Assembly: GCF_037038585.1 (NCBI RefSeq)
Contig: NC_092525.1
Coordinates: forward strand, 23,952,867-24,016,866
Direction: 5' to 3'
Length of the DNA stretch: 64,000 bases
From: Patagioenas fasciata
Lineage: Eukaryota; Chordata; Aves; Columbiformes; Columbidae
The notes beneath the pieces were generated by a model, which worked only from the letters and a program-made list of their open reading frames with translations, made no database searches and was not told the DNA's origin. Shown in pieces: positions 10,927 through 22,085 of this stretch (position 1 is the stretch's first letter; each line of letters begins with the position of its first letter). The position numbers and the translations under genes were made by a program.

Positions 10927-13900
10927 ACAAAATTCTCTTTGCTGTGTGAGGTGGTGCCAGGAAGCCTGCATCCATCACAGCTCCCTGCTACCCCAAAGGC
11001 AACAACTCACCTGCTTGGGCTCCAGGTGAGTGACATCTCTTCACTGTCCCCACTCCCCACTGCAGGGGTGAGCTGGGTACCTGTTGTGACAGAAGGTGAC
11101 CCCCAGGTACAGCAGGTGGGTGTTAAGGGCAGGAAGCTGGAGGATGGAGCAGAGCATCGGGATCTCATGTGGGGTTGGGGCTGTCCTGGCACCCTTGGGT
11201 TGGTGTGGGGACTGGGCCACCACAGGCACTGCTGCAGCAGAGCAGCACTTTGCTCAGGAAGGCAGCTGTGGCCTCTAATTCTTGGTGCACTTTTGTATTT
11301 ATTTTTTGGAGACCTACATGAGCCGAAAATGCCCCTTTACTTGGAAAACATCCTTTCCCTCAGGGATGTCAAGTATTTTATTTTTTTTCAGCTTGGACTT
11401 GCTAGTGGGATAAAAAAGTTGGAGGGCTCTAGTGATTATGATTACAGACATGCTCTCTAGGGTATGGAGAAAAATAGAGAACAAAGTGGATGCAGCTTTG
11501 CTTGGAAATCCCCCAAGCCCTGTGAACTTGTCCCAGGCAATTACCCTTAGTGGCTCCCAGCTTTCCTGGAAGCCAGCGTAGCTCAGCAGGGAGCTGTGCC
11601 TCGCAGCTCCTCGCTGGGCACAGGGCAGGGACCCCACCAGCTGTCACGATGCACCAGTGGTCAACCTGTTCTGAGGGAAGTCTGGGTGATGGGTGCCAGC
11701 CTGGGTATCCCTGAGCTGCGGGAAGAGCAGGATTGTCACCCTGTGGTGTTTCTCAATGGAAGGCTGAGGCTGCCCGTGACACCAGAAATAGGGCTGCATC
11801 GCTCACGCTGTCATAAGTGACCCAAAATAGGGACCGGTGAGTGTACAGACTGGGGCAGGGGGGCACACCAGGCTGTACACATGGAAAACACCAGGGAGGG
11901 GCTTTGGTGGGGATAAGAGCAATGAGGGCAGCCCTGTGCTATAAAATCTGAGGTAGTCCATGTAGGGAAGGGAGGTGCAACCACCACAGTGTGGAGGGGC
12001 TCCTGAAATGCAGGGAGCAGGGCTGCGGCTGACAACACAACTCCGATGTGCTGGGGGATGGAGCAGCACAGCAGGGCAGCCAAGCAAGATAAATTTAAAG
12101 CATTTTCTGGGAAGTCAATAAATAGGAGCCAAAAGGGATGAAGTGCTAGAAGATGTGATTTAAGATGGGATATTAAAAGCGACCCAGTAAGCACAGCTTG
12201 CTTCTACGAGGGTCAAGAACCGGCTCTGATACTCCCTGAAGTCAGTGGTGTGGCTCTCCCTGGCTTGGCCAGGATTTGGCTGGACCCCAGAGGCAGGTTG
12301 AAGTACAGGATGTAAATCCTGGAGTGGGTGTAGAGCAGGCAGGGATGAAAGAGGAGGAAAGGCATGAAACCAAGCAAAGGAGGATTTGGGCTGTGAATCC
12401 CTCTGCCAGTGTGATGTCTGGGCTGTGGTGGAAGGAGAGCTGCTGGTGCAGTCTCTGGCCATGGCACTGGCCAGGAAGGTGTTGGCTCCATCCCTCAGCA
12501 CCTCCCGGGCTTGTTGCTGCCTAGGGGTGTCTGTGAGGAATTTCCCCCACAGGATACAGACTGGGCTCTGCAGCAGATGTTATATCACCGTCTGGTTTCC
12601 AAGTAGGGTGAAGAGCCAGGGAACCAAACTGGGGGCACCTGGAGTGCCCTGGCACTGCTTGCTGGTTGGTGAATACCTGTGCTAGTGGGACAGAGGTGTG
12701 CACTGCTAATGGGAATACAAACCTGCGGCTCCTCCTCTCGATCTTTCCTGACCCTCTGTCTTGTTTGGGCAAGGTGGAGCGGAGCAGCTCCCCGCCCTGC
12801 ATCACCACCACGGCATGACCACGCTGAGCAGTGTGCTGGCAGAGAGAGCAAATACCCCTGCACCCCTTTGCCTCATCCCCAGTGAATTTTTAACCAGGAA
12901 TAAAAGGTGTTGTTTCAACAGCCTGGACCCAGCCCAGGGCAAATGGTGCCACCAGGCAAGTGTCCCACACCAGGGCAGGGCTGGGGAGGTGGCCCCTGGC
13001 ACTGGTCCCCTGCCAGCATCCCCTGCCAGCATCCCCTGAGTGTTGCCCGCACTCCCCACCAGCCCCTGGCAGGGATGTGCATCTCCCTGGCAGGCAGAGG
13101 AGATGCCTCATGGGTGCTGGGTGGCTTCCCAAAGCAGCGGGCGTTGCTTCCTCGACAATCCTGGCTGAATTCGATAGCCACAACAGAAACAGCTGGGGCC
13201 GTGCCAGGAAAATGCACCAAACCCTCCCCCGCCAGGATTTAGCCAGGAGGTTTCCTTGGGCTGCCGCTCATGGAAAGCTTGCAGAAAAGAGCAGATGGCA
13301 GTGGAGGCTTTGGCCAGACCGTACGTGGGGAGACTGAGGGAACGGTGCCTGGATGGAATCAGAGGAGATTTTCCACGTAGCTGGGACTTGCAGAGGTGGG
13401 TGAGGGCAACCACACTCTTCTGTCCCATGGATGGAAATCCCAGACACATCCCCAGCGTGGCCATGCACGAGCAGCCCCATCCCCTCCCTGCAGCAGGACT
13501 CACCCTGTCCCCACCACGTCCCCGTGCCATGCATCAGTGCCTCACCAGCTGAGAGCTGCCCTGGGGCTACTGTGTTTGTTATTGCTCACACAGCGTAATA
13601 TTAACCACATGATAATCGTTCACGCCCTGGCTCTTGAGGCTGAGAGCTGACTTGACGAGTGACTGCTGCGGGCAGCCAGCTGCCTTGCCCCGGCTGGAAA
13701 TGTTTTTACCGTTTCTGTTAGAAACAGCCGTGTGATTGTCCGTGCCCATGGCAGGATGGACTCTGCACCGTGTCCAGGAGGGCAGCAAGCACAGATCTGG
13801 GCACAGCAGCGAGTGTGTTTTGCAGGATCAAACCGTTTGGGGCTTTACAGCACCAGTGGCAGTGTGCTGGTGAGGGTGCTGGGATCACCTGCCAGCACCC

Positions 13901-16184
13901 TCCCGGGGGGGCCCTTCCTGAGCCCCTGCCCCAAGCCCTTTGCTCCTGCACTGCCTTTGCCGCTGCCGTCCTGTTCCCAATTACTCCCGGCTGTTGGCTG
14001 CCTGTCAACTTTATGAAGACGTACCCCAGAGTTTTTCCTTAGGGTGTAATTTGTCCTGACAGCTGCTTTCGTGCTGTTGTTTTCCCAGTCGGCCGGTAAT
14101 GGGATTAGCCATGTGCAAATCCGGAGGTGATGGAAGGCGAGTGGGTGTGGGGGGGCGCCGGCCCCCCGCCATGGGGTAGCTTGTGCCGCTTGGCAGAGCC
14201 ACAGTGCCGGCATCTCACGGGTCTTTTGGTGAGATCATGTGTCTGGTAGCTCCCCCCAGCCTCTGCTGGGCTTTTTTTTAAGCCACCCTATAATTTTCTT
14301 GTCAAATTAGAATCCCATGCTGAGCAGGGGTAGGGTGTATTTTGCAACAAATCATTTTGGCTGACTGGGCTCTTGACTTGCACAAGTGTGGGCTGAAATA
14401 CGACCAGGGAAGGAGATTTTGCAGGACTTGCCATTGTGCGAGCACTGGGGAAACACCGGCTGTGCCCCCAGCGCTCCGCTGCCCCATGCACCCCCAGCCC
14501 AGCACCCTGCTGCCACCCCGGGGCTTTGCTCAGTCATGTTTTCGGCAAGAACCCAGCTCAGGAGGATCTGAGGCTGGAGGAGCAATTCCATCATGTGTCC
14601 TAACCCTTGAAACAGGGTGACACCAGCCCCTTGGTTGTCCTTTCAGCAATGCATCAGCTCCTCTCTGTGCAAAAGTGCTTGGGGGGCCATGAAGGAGGAA
14701 GTATGGGAGCCCTTGCCTGCTCCAGCAACGGGGGCAGGAGGCCAGGTGGGAGCTGCCACCCTGGCAGATGTGCTGGTTTGCTATGCGGAAATAACTGTTT
14801 TTTCTTGCTGTGTTAGTAAAACAAACCCAAATCAGCTTATGTTACCCGCCCCGCCTGCTAAAATGCCCATGACTTTTCCAGTCATTACTGTGGTAATTAC
14901 TGGGGACCAAGTTGCTCGAGGAGGTATTTGGGCAGGCAGCATGTGCCCATGGCTCCAGCATGCCTGGGAGCTCTTGCCATACAACCCTGACCAAAGAGCT
15001 CAGGAAACTCACAGAAAACCCATGGGGGCTGCAAGGACTTTGCACAAAATATGGCGCAGATGGACCTGGGGAGCTTCTGCTAACTCTTGCTCAGGGACTG
15101 GCAAGGGGACCCTGACCACAACAACGCCACTCAAACAAACAAACAAGACAGCCCAGGTTTTACTGAGGGTTGTTGCTATGCCATTGGGGAGGGCTGGCGC
15201 CAGATGCTCTGAGATGGAGCCTCACCCACAGATTCCTATCAGAGGTCACAGACAGCTGAGGCATGCTCTGCTCTGATCGTTAAATTAGCTGGAACAAGGT
15301 CTCCAGATAAGATAATGCTGTGGGTTGCTGAGGAGGCTGTTCTCTGTTGGCGTTGGCTGGGTGGTTTCCCTGGCAGGCTATGAACCTGGATTCGAAGCAG
15401 TGCTCAGATTGGGACATGGCTTTGCTGAAGACACCACCCCTGCTCCTCTTCTGTTGCTCCTTGGAGGCATCTCTGCCCAGCACCAGAGCTTGCCCGCTAC
15501 CTGCCCTTGCCCATGTCCCCAGGCACGGCACCATGAGCAGTGTCCCACTGAAGAGGGACAAGCTGGCTGCTGCTCACTGCCACTCTAAAATGGCTCACAA
15601 TGATTGTGGCATGGCTTTGGCTTCTGGAGGGACCCTGAATAGCAGAAGGAGCGGTGACCCCAAATGTCGGGCTGCCGCAGTGTTCCCAGACAACCTCCCC
15701 TGAGTGCAGGTTGGTGGGGGCTCAGTTTGTTGCCCTGCTGCAGCGTGCTGATGGGTTTCACACACCAGTATTAGGAGTGTTTATGGTCTCTCTCACTGTA
15801 AAGCAAGTAAGAAGTCACATCCCGCAGGCTCCCAAGGTGCTGCTGTACTTCAGGAACACCTGCAGCCCTTCTTCCTCCCTGCCAGGGTCCCTCTGGTACA
15901 CAGCTTTGCTCTGCTGCCCTGCTGCAGTGCGTGCCCACTGATCGATGGGATGAGTGCAGGGTTGCGGCAATGAGCAGGATGCATGCACAGCCCTGGTGAG
16001 GTGTAGAAACCGGGAGTGCTGACTCTCAGCATCCTTATCCCTGATACTGGCTCACTGTAGTTCCTGTACAAATTGCACCATGGGAAGACACCATGCTTGA
16101 GCTCACCCCTTCACGAAGCAGGCTGGGGTGGCCTGAGGTGGGTGCATGCCCGCAACAGGGCTGGCTGGGCCAAAACAGGGGCTA

Positions 16185-16318
16185 GGGCGGGGGCGGCTGC
16201 CAGGCTATAAAGCCCCGTGTGGGCAGGGCTGGCAGAGAGCAGTGTGCGGCTCAGCGGCGCCTGCTTTGTGAGAGCTGCCGCCTGTTTTGTGCCCACTCTG
16301 TTATGTGAACAGTTTCCA
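16185..16318 (+). promoter_or_regulatory. Candidate TATA promoter with untranslated first exon, upstream of CRIP1
   Basis: Two abutting GC boxes (16185-16196) lie just before TATAAA at 16206-16211. A start site would fall near 16236-16241. The transcribed stretch then reaches a near-perfect 5' splice site, CCA|GTAAGT, with GT at 16319-16320. Order and spacing match a core promoter plus short first exon. It could be an alternative CRIP1 promoter or the start of a non-coding transcript. No acceptor partner is proven. Confidence 0.4.
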
Positions 16319-17811
16319 GTAAGTGCACAGGGGGAAACCAAGGGGTCGGGGTGGCTGGGCTCCAGGTCAGCCAGCATGCAGTGCCATGCAGGGGCATGGG
16401 CTGCGCTGGCTGGGACAGGAGTGTTCTTGCTGCAGTAGGAGCCAGGCAAAGCTGTCCATGGGGACCAGCCACCAGGGCTAGACCAGTCAGAAGAGACCTG
16501 TGAGGAACCAGTTTTCAGCTGCCTGCTGGCACAAAATCTGCCTTAAAAGGGAGAACAGCTGGAGATGGCTGTCCTAGCTGTGCAGCTGCCTCAAAGCAGT
16601 CTAGCACCATGTGTGAGGGGAAGCAGGGCTACCAGAGAGGGGATGCAGCATGCCCTGTCCTCCATATTTCATCAGGGTGCCAGCTGCACCCAGCACAGCA
16701 TAAGGAGGAGGTTCTTGCCAGGGCAATGCAACTGCTGCAGTTCAGTGCAGGACATGTCATGGCTGAAATATGGTGCTCGTATATTTGTGGTGATTTGGGG
16801 TGGGAAGGATGGGGAGGATGCAGAGTGGAGGCAGCAGCTTTTGCAGGACACCTTTTTCCACCCGTGCTGTAAGACACCGTCTCAGCATGACTCACACCTT
16901 AGCTGGGTGCAGGCTTCCCAGTGATGTCCCTGTGAGCACGGGCTGCTGAGCCTGGCCGTGTCCTGGCAGCAGCATGCCAGAGGGGCTCCCAGGCCTACGG
17001 TGGGGCTGCTGGCAAGCAGGGTGAGCCTGGGACCATGGGCAGCAGTGGGGAGCACCAGTGAGACGAGGGCTCCTGCTGGGAGGGGAGGCTGAAGCCAGGC
17101 TGCGTTATCAAGCAATTCCAGCTGAACCATGAACTTTGCCTCCAGGCACAGCTTGCTGCCTCTCCTCCTGCCCCCACGGGTGGGCTCTGGTGTCAACAGG
17201 TCCCTGTTTGTGCAGGCAAGGGGTGCCCTGCATTTCGGGAGGCAGACACTAGGCGTCCTGGCACTGGGTTTCACAAGCCCTCATGACCTTTGCAGTGCAG
17301 CAACATGCCCTGGGGACGATTGTTTCATACAAAACAGAACTTTGGACAGGGTTTTCATTTCCTTCAAAGCCAAGCACAAAGGAACAGCAAGTCCTCCCTC
17401 CTAATAAAATGACAACAGTCAGTGATGCAGCTGGGCTGTCTCTCCACAGTGACTGGAGCCACGTCCCACACCCACGGCATTCCCGAGGCCCTGCAAGATG
17501 GGGGGGTTACAGCCCTATAACTCCCTCCTGCTTCATCTCGTGCCCCAAACCTCCCCATGGGCAGGAGTTGCTGTCTGAGGGTCAACTTTTACACTCCTTG
17601 GGAGAAACTGATTTGTACTAGGAGGTGGTGAGCCCTGGTGGTCAGTGCCCCGTGAATCTTTATCTGGGAATGTGGTTAATTGACAAATGCCAATCACACC
17701 TCCAGCCCACTCAGAATCGGGTTCTCAGCCACCCGCACAGCACAAGTGTAGGCAGGGAGCCAGGGTGCATCGACTCGGGGTGCAGAGTGCGCTGGGCTGC
17801 AGATCGTGGGA

Positions 17812-17990
17812 TGTGCAGGGAGTGTGGGGTGCAAGGGTTATAGGGGTGTAAAGGATGTAGGGTGCAGGGGGGCAACTGGTGTAGGGCTGCAGGACGCAAA
17901 GGGCACAGGGGTGCAAAGGGTGAAAGGGGTGCCGGGGTGAGGAAGAGCAGGTGGAGGGGTTGCAGGGGCCAAGGGGTGCAGAGCCCCAGC
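17812..17990. repeat. Degenerate G-rich minisatellite upstream of CRIP1
   Basis: Repeated short units of the type GGGGTGCA and GCAAAGGG with varying spacers, just before the CRIP1 promoter. The units have drifted too far for a firm copy count. Confidence 0.55.
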
Positions 17991-18023
17991 CGGGCTGTGC
18001 CCCGGGTGGGTGCCTCCAGCTGC

Positions 18024-18144
18024 GGGCGGGGCCGCACATCTGGGCGGGGCGGGGCGGGGCGGGGCGGCCAGGCAGTGACTCCGGCGGGGCCGGCGCGGAG
18101 CATCCCAGAGCCGGTGCGAGCGGCGCCCGAGCCGAGCCGGGATC
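18024..18144 (+). promoter_or_regulatory. CRIP1: CRIP1 GC-box core promoter and 5' UTR
   Basis: A tandem array of GGGGC units (about 18042-18066) forms several overlapping Sp1/KLF boxes, with no TATA nearby. A CpG-rich stretch leads to the ATG at 18145. The start site is inferred near 18080-18120. Confidence 0.7.
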
Positions 18145-18184
18145 ATGCCCAAGTGCCCCCGCTGCCAGAAGGAGGTCTACTTCG
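18145..18184 (+). CDS. CRIP1: CRIP1 exon 1 coding part
   Basis: 40 nt from ATG to the donor GTAAGG, encoding [13 protein letters not shown] plus one base of an Ala codon. The donor is followed within 20 bases by a run of 13 C (18202-18214). Confidence 0.96.
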
Positions 18185-21100
18185 GTAAGGGCTTCCTGCT
18201 TCCCCCCCCCCCCCGACGCCCCCACTCTGCGGGGACTGCAGGGCTGTCGGGCTGCTCATGCTGGGGTGCCCCGATGCTGCACTCCGCTGGCGTTTGGGTC
18301 CCTGGAACGCCCCAGTGTTTACAAGTCCCTGTGCACCCCAGAAATGCAAATTCTTGGGGTGCCTCGAAGTTGTGCACTCCTGTGCTGTCGGTCCACAGGG
18401 TTGCCTGGGTGGGTGACCCTGTAAATGCACCCAAGGAGGTGCCTCGCTGCAGGGTGTGGGCTGCAGCGGGTACCCCCACCCTACAGTCAGGACCATGGCA
18501 CAGCAAGGGAGCTCAGCCCTGTGCCAGTTTGGAGCCCAAAGGCCTGGCTGGTGCAGTCCGCTGCACCCACACTCATGTTCCTAGGTGAGTGTGTTGCCCA
18601 CATGTTGTCCTGTGTGGTTTAGCAAAGTGAGATGGCAGCCCTTGGGTGTTATTTTTAAGCCACTGTTGCAGGCTGGCTGCAAGCCTTGTCTGGCTGTTGT
18701 CTGCTGCTGGGCTTCAGGCAGGTGTCCTTACCCCGAACTGGGACGCTGGCATTCCAGGTTCTTGCCCCTTCTGTTGCTGTGGTCCCGCTGTCCTGCCCAT
18801 AGATGTTTTTGGGTGTTTGAGCCTCTTGCCTTGCTGGTAGTGGCTGTCAGATGTCCCCACTTTCCTGGTTTAGCTGAACTTGAGGGGATTTGCTGTAGCA
18901 GCTTATACTCACTCCTTACTTTTTAATTCACTAGAGCTGAGGGATCTGGGACCTGAGTGCCAACACTGACTTCTGCTCTCTCTGCCTTATTTCTGCTCTG
19001 CTTGTGTGCGTGTCCCAGCTTCTACCTGTGCTTTGCCAGAGAATTTGGAAGCTCAAACACGGGGGCTGGTCTCCCTGTGAAACAACCATGCCCGTTAGTG
19101 ATGCCCACCCTGGGGAGATGTGCTGGAGCTGGTGTGGGGGCTGCCTGGAGGGGTGTTGTGGACATGGCTCCTGTGCTTGGGGAACATCACTTTGCCTAAA
19201 CTTAAACTCGGCACTTGGAGCCAGGCTTTGAGGTGACATTTTGGCACAATACAGTTTGGGGGTCCCTCCTGTGACTGAGGGTTCTGGGGCACCTCTTTTA
19301 CCCGTCTTGATAGAAGGAGCTACTAAGGTGCTGGTGTTAGTGATTGCCTTTCCCTGTGGATCTGCTTCGATCCCAGTCAGGGTGAGCTGGGTTTGCTGTG
19401 CCTGCAGGTGCAGCTGTGGAGGGGGTGGCAGGGGTTTGGCTCTGAGCTTATCAGGCTGCTCTTACAAAACCGTCTTTGTTGATGCTGAGGAAGGTTCAAA
19501 AGCTGCTGGAGGACCAAGCTTGCATTGTAATTTGTGTCCCTGGAGATAAGGAGTACTGGCTGTGGAGGCAGAGCAAGCCCAGATCCAACACACCCCAGGG
19601 TTCTCAGAGCTTAGCAGTCCTGCTCAGGTGTGCCTTGGGCTGCTTTTGGCCAAATCATGTCTGTAGAGAGCAGGGATGAGGAGGAGATGATGCCAAGAGA
19701 CTGGGGATGAGGTCTGCAGGGGCACCACCAGATTTCCAGGGCAATCTCAGCTGCATGGCCAAGAGTCGGGGGACGCTGCTGCAGTGAGCCTTGGCAGAGC
19801 TCCTGCCTGAGTGTTAGTGCAAATGCCTGTGCAAGAGGTGGGGAGGCTGAGCTCTTTCCAGAGCCTGATGATGGGAGGACCGCGCCGTGGGCCAGGCATG
19901 GGCTCCTGGGGCTCCTAACAGGGAGGACACTGGCTCCTGCCGGGCTACAGGCACAGGAGGCTCTTTGTGCCACTGGGGGACGGCAGCAGGGCTGCCTCGT
20001 GACATTTGGGCACTGCCCACACTCCCACCTCTGCAGCCGCCAGCTTGGCTCCTTGTGTAAGCTGTTGTGAGCGTATTTGGACTCTGAAGAAGAGGTGCTT
20101 CAGGCTGCTGAGGGCCCCCTGGGGCACAGGCTGCCAGCAGCAGCTCCGTGCCATTGCTGGACCTCCTTTTGCAGGCATGGGGAGAATGCTTGGGCTTGGC
20201 TCTGATGGAGTTCCTGTGGAAAACTCTGCTTTATCTCTGCAGAAAATACCCTCCTCCCCTGCTGTGCTGCAATTAAAAGCCACCCTGTGTTCCCTCCTCT
20301 CTCCGTAAACACATCCTGGCTATGGCAAACAGCACGTTGTCCCCCCTGCCGCTGCCTGAACCCCAGCCATGCTCCAGCCCCACTCTGGTTTGCCATGGTG
20401 CATGCAGAAGCAGAATGGTGGCCAGAGTGCTGATGGCTGGAGGAGACTGGTTTGTGCTGGTCGGGCACAGCGATGGCTTTGCCTCCCCAGTCCTTGCCAG
20501 CATCCCCCATTTGCTCCTGCCAACTCTAGTGGCTGCTTGGGCTCCAGCTGGCTGGGTAGAAATTAATCCCCTTTCAGGCTGATGTTGGAAGGAGGAAGGT
20601 CCCAAAATCATTGGAAGACAGATAGAAGTCAGTTCGTCTGCAAGGATGAAGTGATGTTCACCCTGGGAAGACAGATTGGAAGACAGATAGGAAGACAGAT
20701 TGGAAGACAGATAGAAGTCAGTTAGTCTGCAAGGATGAAGTGATGTTCACTCTGGGCACGACACTGCTGTTTCAGATCTCGGTGTCTGGATGTGCTCAGC
20801 CAAGTGTGTGCACAGCGAGCACTTGGTTTTGAAACATGTTGCCCTTTGTCCTGGACAAATAGACTTGAGAGAATGCCCCAAAACATCCTCCCTAGGGTTG
20901 ATGGTAAGGAGATCAACCTACCGAAACTTGCTTGTTGCGCCTGTTCAGTGCCTGAACTAACCTGTGTCCTTTCCATGGCAGCCGAGAAGGTGACTTCTCT
21001 GGGGAAGGACTGGCACCGGCCCTGCTTGAGATGCGAGAAGTGTAACAAGACCCTGACGTCTGGTGGCCATGCAGAGGTGAGGTTTTCTGCCCAGGAGGTC

Positions 21101-21381
21101 CCTGTCCCCTGCAGCCAGGGATGGGGTTGAAGGGCAGTCGAGGCTGATGCTTTCTCTTTCCCTGCAGCATGACGGCAAACCATACTGCAACCACCCCTGC
21201 TATGCCGCCTTGTTCGGGCCCAAAGGTAGGGTCACTGTGGCTGGCGCTGTGGGAGGGAGGAGAAAGCGGCTCAGGGCTCCCATTTCTTGGTGCATTCACC
21301 GTCCTGCAGCAATGCTGACCCTGCTCTGTCTCTCTTCCAGGGTTCGGCCGGGGAGGAGCCGAGAGCCACACATTCAAGTAA
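18145..21381 (+). CDS. CRIP1: CRIP1, cysteine-rich intestinal protein 1 (single LIM domain), complete
   Basis: Four coding exons, 18145-18184, 20982-21076, 21168-21225 and 21341-21381, total 234 nt for 77 residues plus TAA, the exact family length. The start ATG opens the frame with MPKCPRC, as in the family. Zinc ligands visible: C4, C7, H25, C28 for finger 1 and C31, C34, C52, C56 for finger 2. FGPKG is at 61-65, followed by a glycine-rich tail ending SHTFK. Known of the family: a small cytosolic and nuclear LIM protein, first described in intestine and linked to zinc handling and immune cells; it has no enzyme activity. Intron 1 is long (2.8 kb) and introns 2-3 are short (91 and 115 bp). 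Exon sizes 95 and 58 repeat those of both CRIP2 LIM domains. Confidence 0.97.
18185..20981 (+). other. CRIP1: CRIP1 intron 1
   Basis: 2.8 kb GC-rich intron ending CCATGGCAG. It contains a 56 bp direct duplication with a short satellite-like core at 20612-20756. No coding sequence is recognised. Confidence 0.85.
20612..20756. repeat. Direct repeat pair (56 bp) with GGAAGACAGAT units between
   Basis: 20612-20667 and 20701-20756 are identical except for two bases. The spacer 20668-20700 is made of the same 11-12 bp unit, GGAAGACAGAT(T/A), that opens each copy. This is a young local duplication seeded by a short tandem repeat. Confidence 0.9.
20982..21076 (+). CDS. CRIP1: CRIP1 exon 2
   Basis: 95 nt between GGCAG and GTGAGG. 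It encodes DWHRPC and CEKC and ends after GGHAE on a codon boundary. Confidence 0.96.
21168..21225 (+). CDS. CRIP1: CRIP1 exon 3
   Basis: 58 nt between CCTGCAG and GTAGGG, encoding [19 protein letters not shown] with the last two zinc cysteines. Confidence 0.96.
21341..21381 (+). CDS. CRIP1: CRIP1 exon 4 coding part
   Basis: 41 nt after CTTCCAG, encoding the C-terminal tail [12 protein letters not shown] and TAA at 21379-21381. Confidence 0.96.
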
Positions 21382-22085
21382 ACCTCAGGTTGGTGCCTTC
21401 CCTTGGTGTTCCCCTCCTGCCTCCATCTGGCCAGGCTGGCTGGGACTGTATCCTCCAACCAAGCAGGGAAGGCAGACAAGCTGCGGCATCTCCCCAGGCT
21501 GGCTGTGACACCCAGTCCTCGCACCAGTGCTCGGGAGCAACCTGCTGGGTGTCAGCTCCTCCTCTCCACCAGCCCTCAGTGACCATCAGCACCCGCTTAG
21601 CTCCAGCAACAGACGCCAAAGCCTTTTGCTTTGTGGCCTGTCAGCAAAGACAGGGTCTGTCCCGGAGCACCATTGTTCCAGGGATATCTCTGCTCCCAGA
21701 CCAGCCTCATTTCATCCATCCCTCTCTTCCATCCCTCTCCAGGTCTGACGGTTCCCAGCACAGCCCGAAGACAGCACCAACGCACGGCAACAGACACGCA
21801 TTTTCAATTTTAATTCACTGTGTACTAGACTAGCACATTCAAAGCAATAAGTAACCAAGGCTGGGGCTGGTGCGGAGAGGGGCTCTGCTCCAGATGGAGC
21901 GCTGCCGGGGTGGGGGTGTTGAGACGCCCTGCCGGATAGGAAATTTGGCCAGTATTGCTGGAGACCGCCTGGAGAAAAGACCGCACCCTTCCAGCCAAAA
22001 CCCAGCCCTGCTTTTGGCACCCGGTTCTTGTGGCTGGGCCCACAGTTGTATTCTCAGTCTTTAATAAACCCAGATCAAGAGAAGC
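21382..22085 (+). other. CRIP1: CRIP1 3' UTR, possibly with an intron
   Basis: Extends from TAA to about 17 bases past AATAAA at 22063-22068. A CAG|GTTGGT donor sits 7 bases after the stop (exon end 21388). A pyrimidine-rich acceptor CTCTCCAG ends at 21742, so the mature 3' UTR may be 21382-21388 joined to 21743-22085. Splicing here is inferred. Confidence 0.65.
22063..22068 (+). terminator. CRIP1: CRIP1 polyadenylation signal
   Basis: AATAAA about 680 bases after the stop codon, with a GT-rich stretch (GTAGTGGCTGTGTGC) downstream. Confidence 0.8.

Larger units (their letters stand above)
9081..16184. other. CRIP2-CRIP1 intergenic region, left part
   Basis: About 7 kb of GC-rich unique sequence with no gene I can support. 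It holds a GT-rich repeat (10062-10087), AT-rich islands with homeodomain-type motifs (about 10328-10385 and 14770-14910), a MEF2-like motif at 10917-10926 and a 15 bp dyad at 13711-13725. No transposon is clear. Confidence 0.6.
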
